Shown here one piece after another: positions 6,327 through 7,341 of a DNA stretch of 7,341 nucleotides. The stretch spans positions 62,033 to 69,373 of the forward strand of contig NZHJ01000036.1 in NCBI GenBank assembly GCA_002691265.1, given 5' to 3'. The notes under the pieces are model-generated. The model saw only the letters and a program-made list of their open reading frames with translations. It did no database searches and was not told the origin of the DNA. The position numbers were made by a program, and so were the translations under genes. This stretch comes from Flavobacteriaceae bacterium (GTDB lineage Bacteria; Bacteroidota; Bacteroidia; Flavobacteriales; Flavobacteriaceae). Position 1 is the stretch's first letter. Each line of letters starts with the position of its first letter.

Positions 6327-7341
6327 TCGAAATCCTATTTATTTTACTTTTTTTAAATATTATCCATGGAATTGGTACATGGAAATTATATAATATTTCG
6401 GGCAATAAGGGCTGGCAGTCATTCATACCTGTCTATAATATATTGGTTTTACTCAAAATAGTTAATAGACCATGGTGGTGGATTTTTATTTTAATTTTAC
6501 CTGTTTTAAATATCATAATTATTCCTGTTCTATGGGTTGAAATCTCAAGAAGTTTTGGAAAAAACAAATATACTGATACTATACTTTCTATTTGCTCATT
6601 AGGATTTTATAATTATTATATCAACTATTTTACAAAAGCTAAATATGTTGAAAACAGAGACATAAATCCAAAAAGCTCTAATGGAGAGTGGACTAGTTCA
6701 ATAATTTTTGCAGTAATAGCTGCTACATTTGTTCATACATATTTTATGCAACCCTATACGATTCCTACTTCTTCTCTCGAAAAATCTCTTTTAGTTGGAG
6801 ATTTCTTATTTGTAAGTAAGTTTCATTATGGAGCAAGAGTACCTATGACTACAGTAGCAGCCCCTATGGTACATGACACTATTCCAATCATAAAAACACG
6901 TTCTTACATTAACAAAGAACAACTTCCATTTTTAGCAGAACTTCCATACATGAGATTACCGGGACTGCAAAAGATAAAGAGAAATGAAATAGTATGCTTT
7001 AATTGGCCAGTTGATACATTTAAAAATATGTATTACACTGATAAATATTATTACAAACCCATAGATAAAAAAACCAATTATGTAAAAAGAGCTGTTGGAA
7101 TTGCAGGAGATACATTAGAAGTCATAAATGGTTATGTTTATATAAATGGAAAAAAAAATCAATTACCAGAAAGAGCTAAACTTCAATTTTCATATTTAGT
7201 TCAACCAAAAAAAAATAAGTTTAACCAAAAAGTTATGATTAACAATTATGATATAACTGACAGGTTTGGACCAATAAACAGTGATTATACTTATAAGTTT
7301 ATGGGTATAAGCAACTCATCACTTGAGAAGCTAAAAAAAGA
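6323..7341 (+). CDS. lepB: Signal peptidase I, N-terminal part (3' end outside window)
   Basis: The frame stays open from ATG 6323 to the window end, giving 339 residues with no stop. From memory the Bacteroidota form is about 520 long. It cleaves Sec/Tat signal peptides on the outer face of the inner membrane. The N-terminal part (about 1-110) is the extra hydrophobic, DUF5684-like module, with a helix at about 3-18, GNKGWQSFIPVYNIL (27-41), RPWWW (49-53) and a helix to about 74. The anchor helix lies at about 125-141. IPTSSLEKSLLVGDFLFVSK (147-166) carries the predicted nucleophile Ser151; the usual Met after it is Leu. The general base is Lys255 in YVKRAVGIAGDT (253-264). Between them is an insert (about 167-250) longer than in E. 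coli LepB. The start forms ATGA with the DUF5683 stop. An A9 run at 7207-7215 is prone to sequence error, but the motifs before and after it (YDITDRFG) stay in one frame. Confidence 0.95.
   Translation, partial: MIEILFILLFLNIIHGIGTWKLYNISGNKGWQSFIPVYNILVLLKIVNRPWWWIFILILPVLNIIIIPVLWVEISRSFGKNKYTDTILSICSLGFYNYYINYFTKAKYVENRDINPKSSNGEWTSSIIFAVIAATFVHTYFMQPYTIPTSSLEKSLLVGDFLFVSKFHYGARVPMTTVAAPMVHDTIPIIKTRSYINKEQLPFLAELPYMRLPGLQKIKRNEIVCFNWPVDTFKNMYYTDKYYYKPIDKKTNYVKRAVGIAGDTLEVINGYVYINGKKNQLPERAKLQFSYLVQPKKNKFNQKVMINNYDITDRFGPINSDYTYKFMGISNSSLEKLKK

Noticed and set aside
7207..7215. Frameshift or slippage site at an A9 run in lepB
   Set aside because: Protein motifs on both sides stay in the same frame, so there is no evidence of a frameshift.

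Overview
The window is an AT-rich (around 30% GC or below, by eye), tightly packed stretch of a bacterial chromosome. It almost certainly comes from the Bacteroidota, most likely a marine-type Flavobacteriales member. The signs are: a DUF5683 protein, a long-form signal peptidase I with an extra hydrophobic N-terminal domain and an IPTSSLEKSL active-site block, a short MutA paired with a full-length MutB, almost no Shine-Dalgarno sequences at gene starts, and strong preference for A/T-ending codons (TTA Leu, AGA Arg). All eight genes lie on the + strand.

Left block (1-4053): the C-terminal part of uridine kinase (udk), an FtsB/DivIC-type septum formation initiator, and the small and large subunits of adenosylcobalamin-dependent methylmalonyl-CoA mutase (mutA, mutB). 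The junctions are a 4-nt ATGA overlap, a stop codon directly followed by a start, and an 8-nt overlap, so this looks like one transcription unit. It combines pyrimidine salvage, cell division and the B12-dependent interconversion of methylmalonyl-CoA and succinyl-CoA.

The only intergenic gap (4054-4148, 95 bp) is very AT-rich. It carries a weak Bacteroidota-type promoter candidate and a short perfect inverted repeat.

Right block (4149-7341): parA and parB (chromosome partition ATPase and CTP-dependent clamp), a secreted/membrane DUF5683 protein, and the N-terminal two thirds of signal peptidase I (lepB), which runs off the window. Junctions are a 2-nt gap, an 8-nt overlap and a 4-nt ATGA overlap, again operon-like. 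In the flavobacterial arrangement I remember, dapB sits between the DUF5683 gene and lepB; here there is no room for it.

I see no mobile element, CRISPR array, RNA gene or undescribed system. This is conserved core housekeeping DNA. The points worth a second look are modest: the missing dapB, a 12-nt sequence recurring at two start/stop overlaps, strong SD-like sequences inside genes but not at starts, and a divergent MutA.
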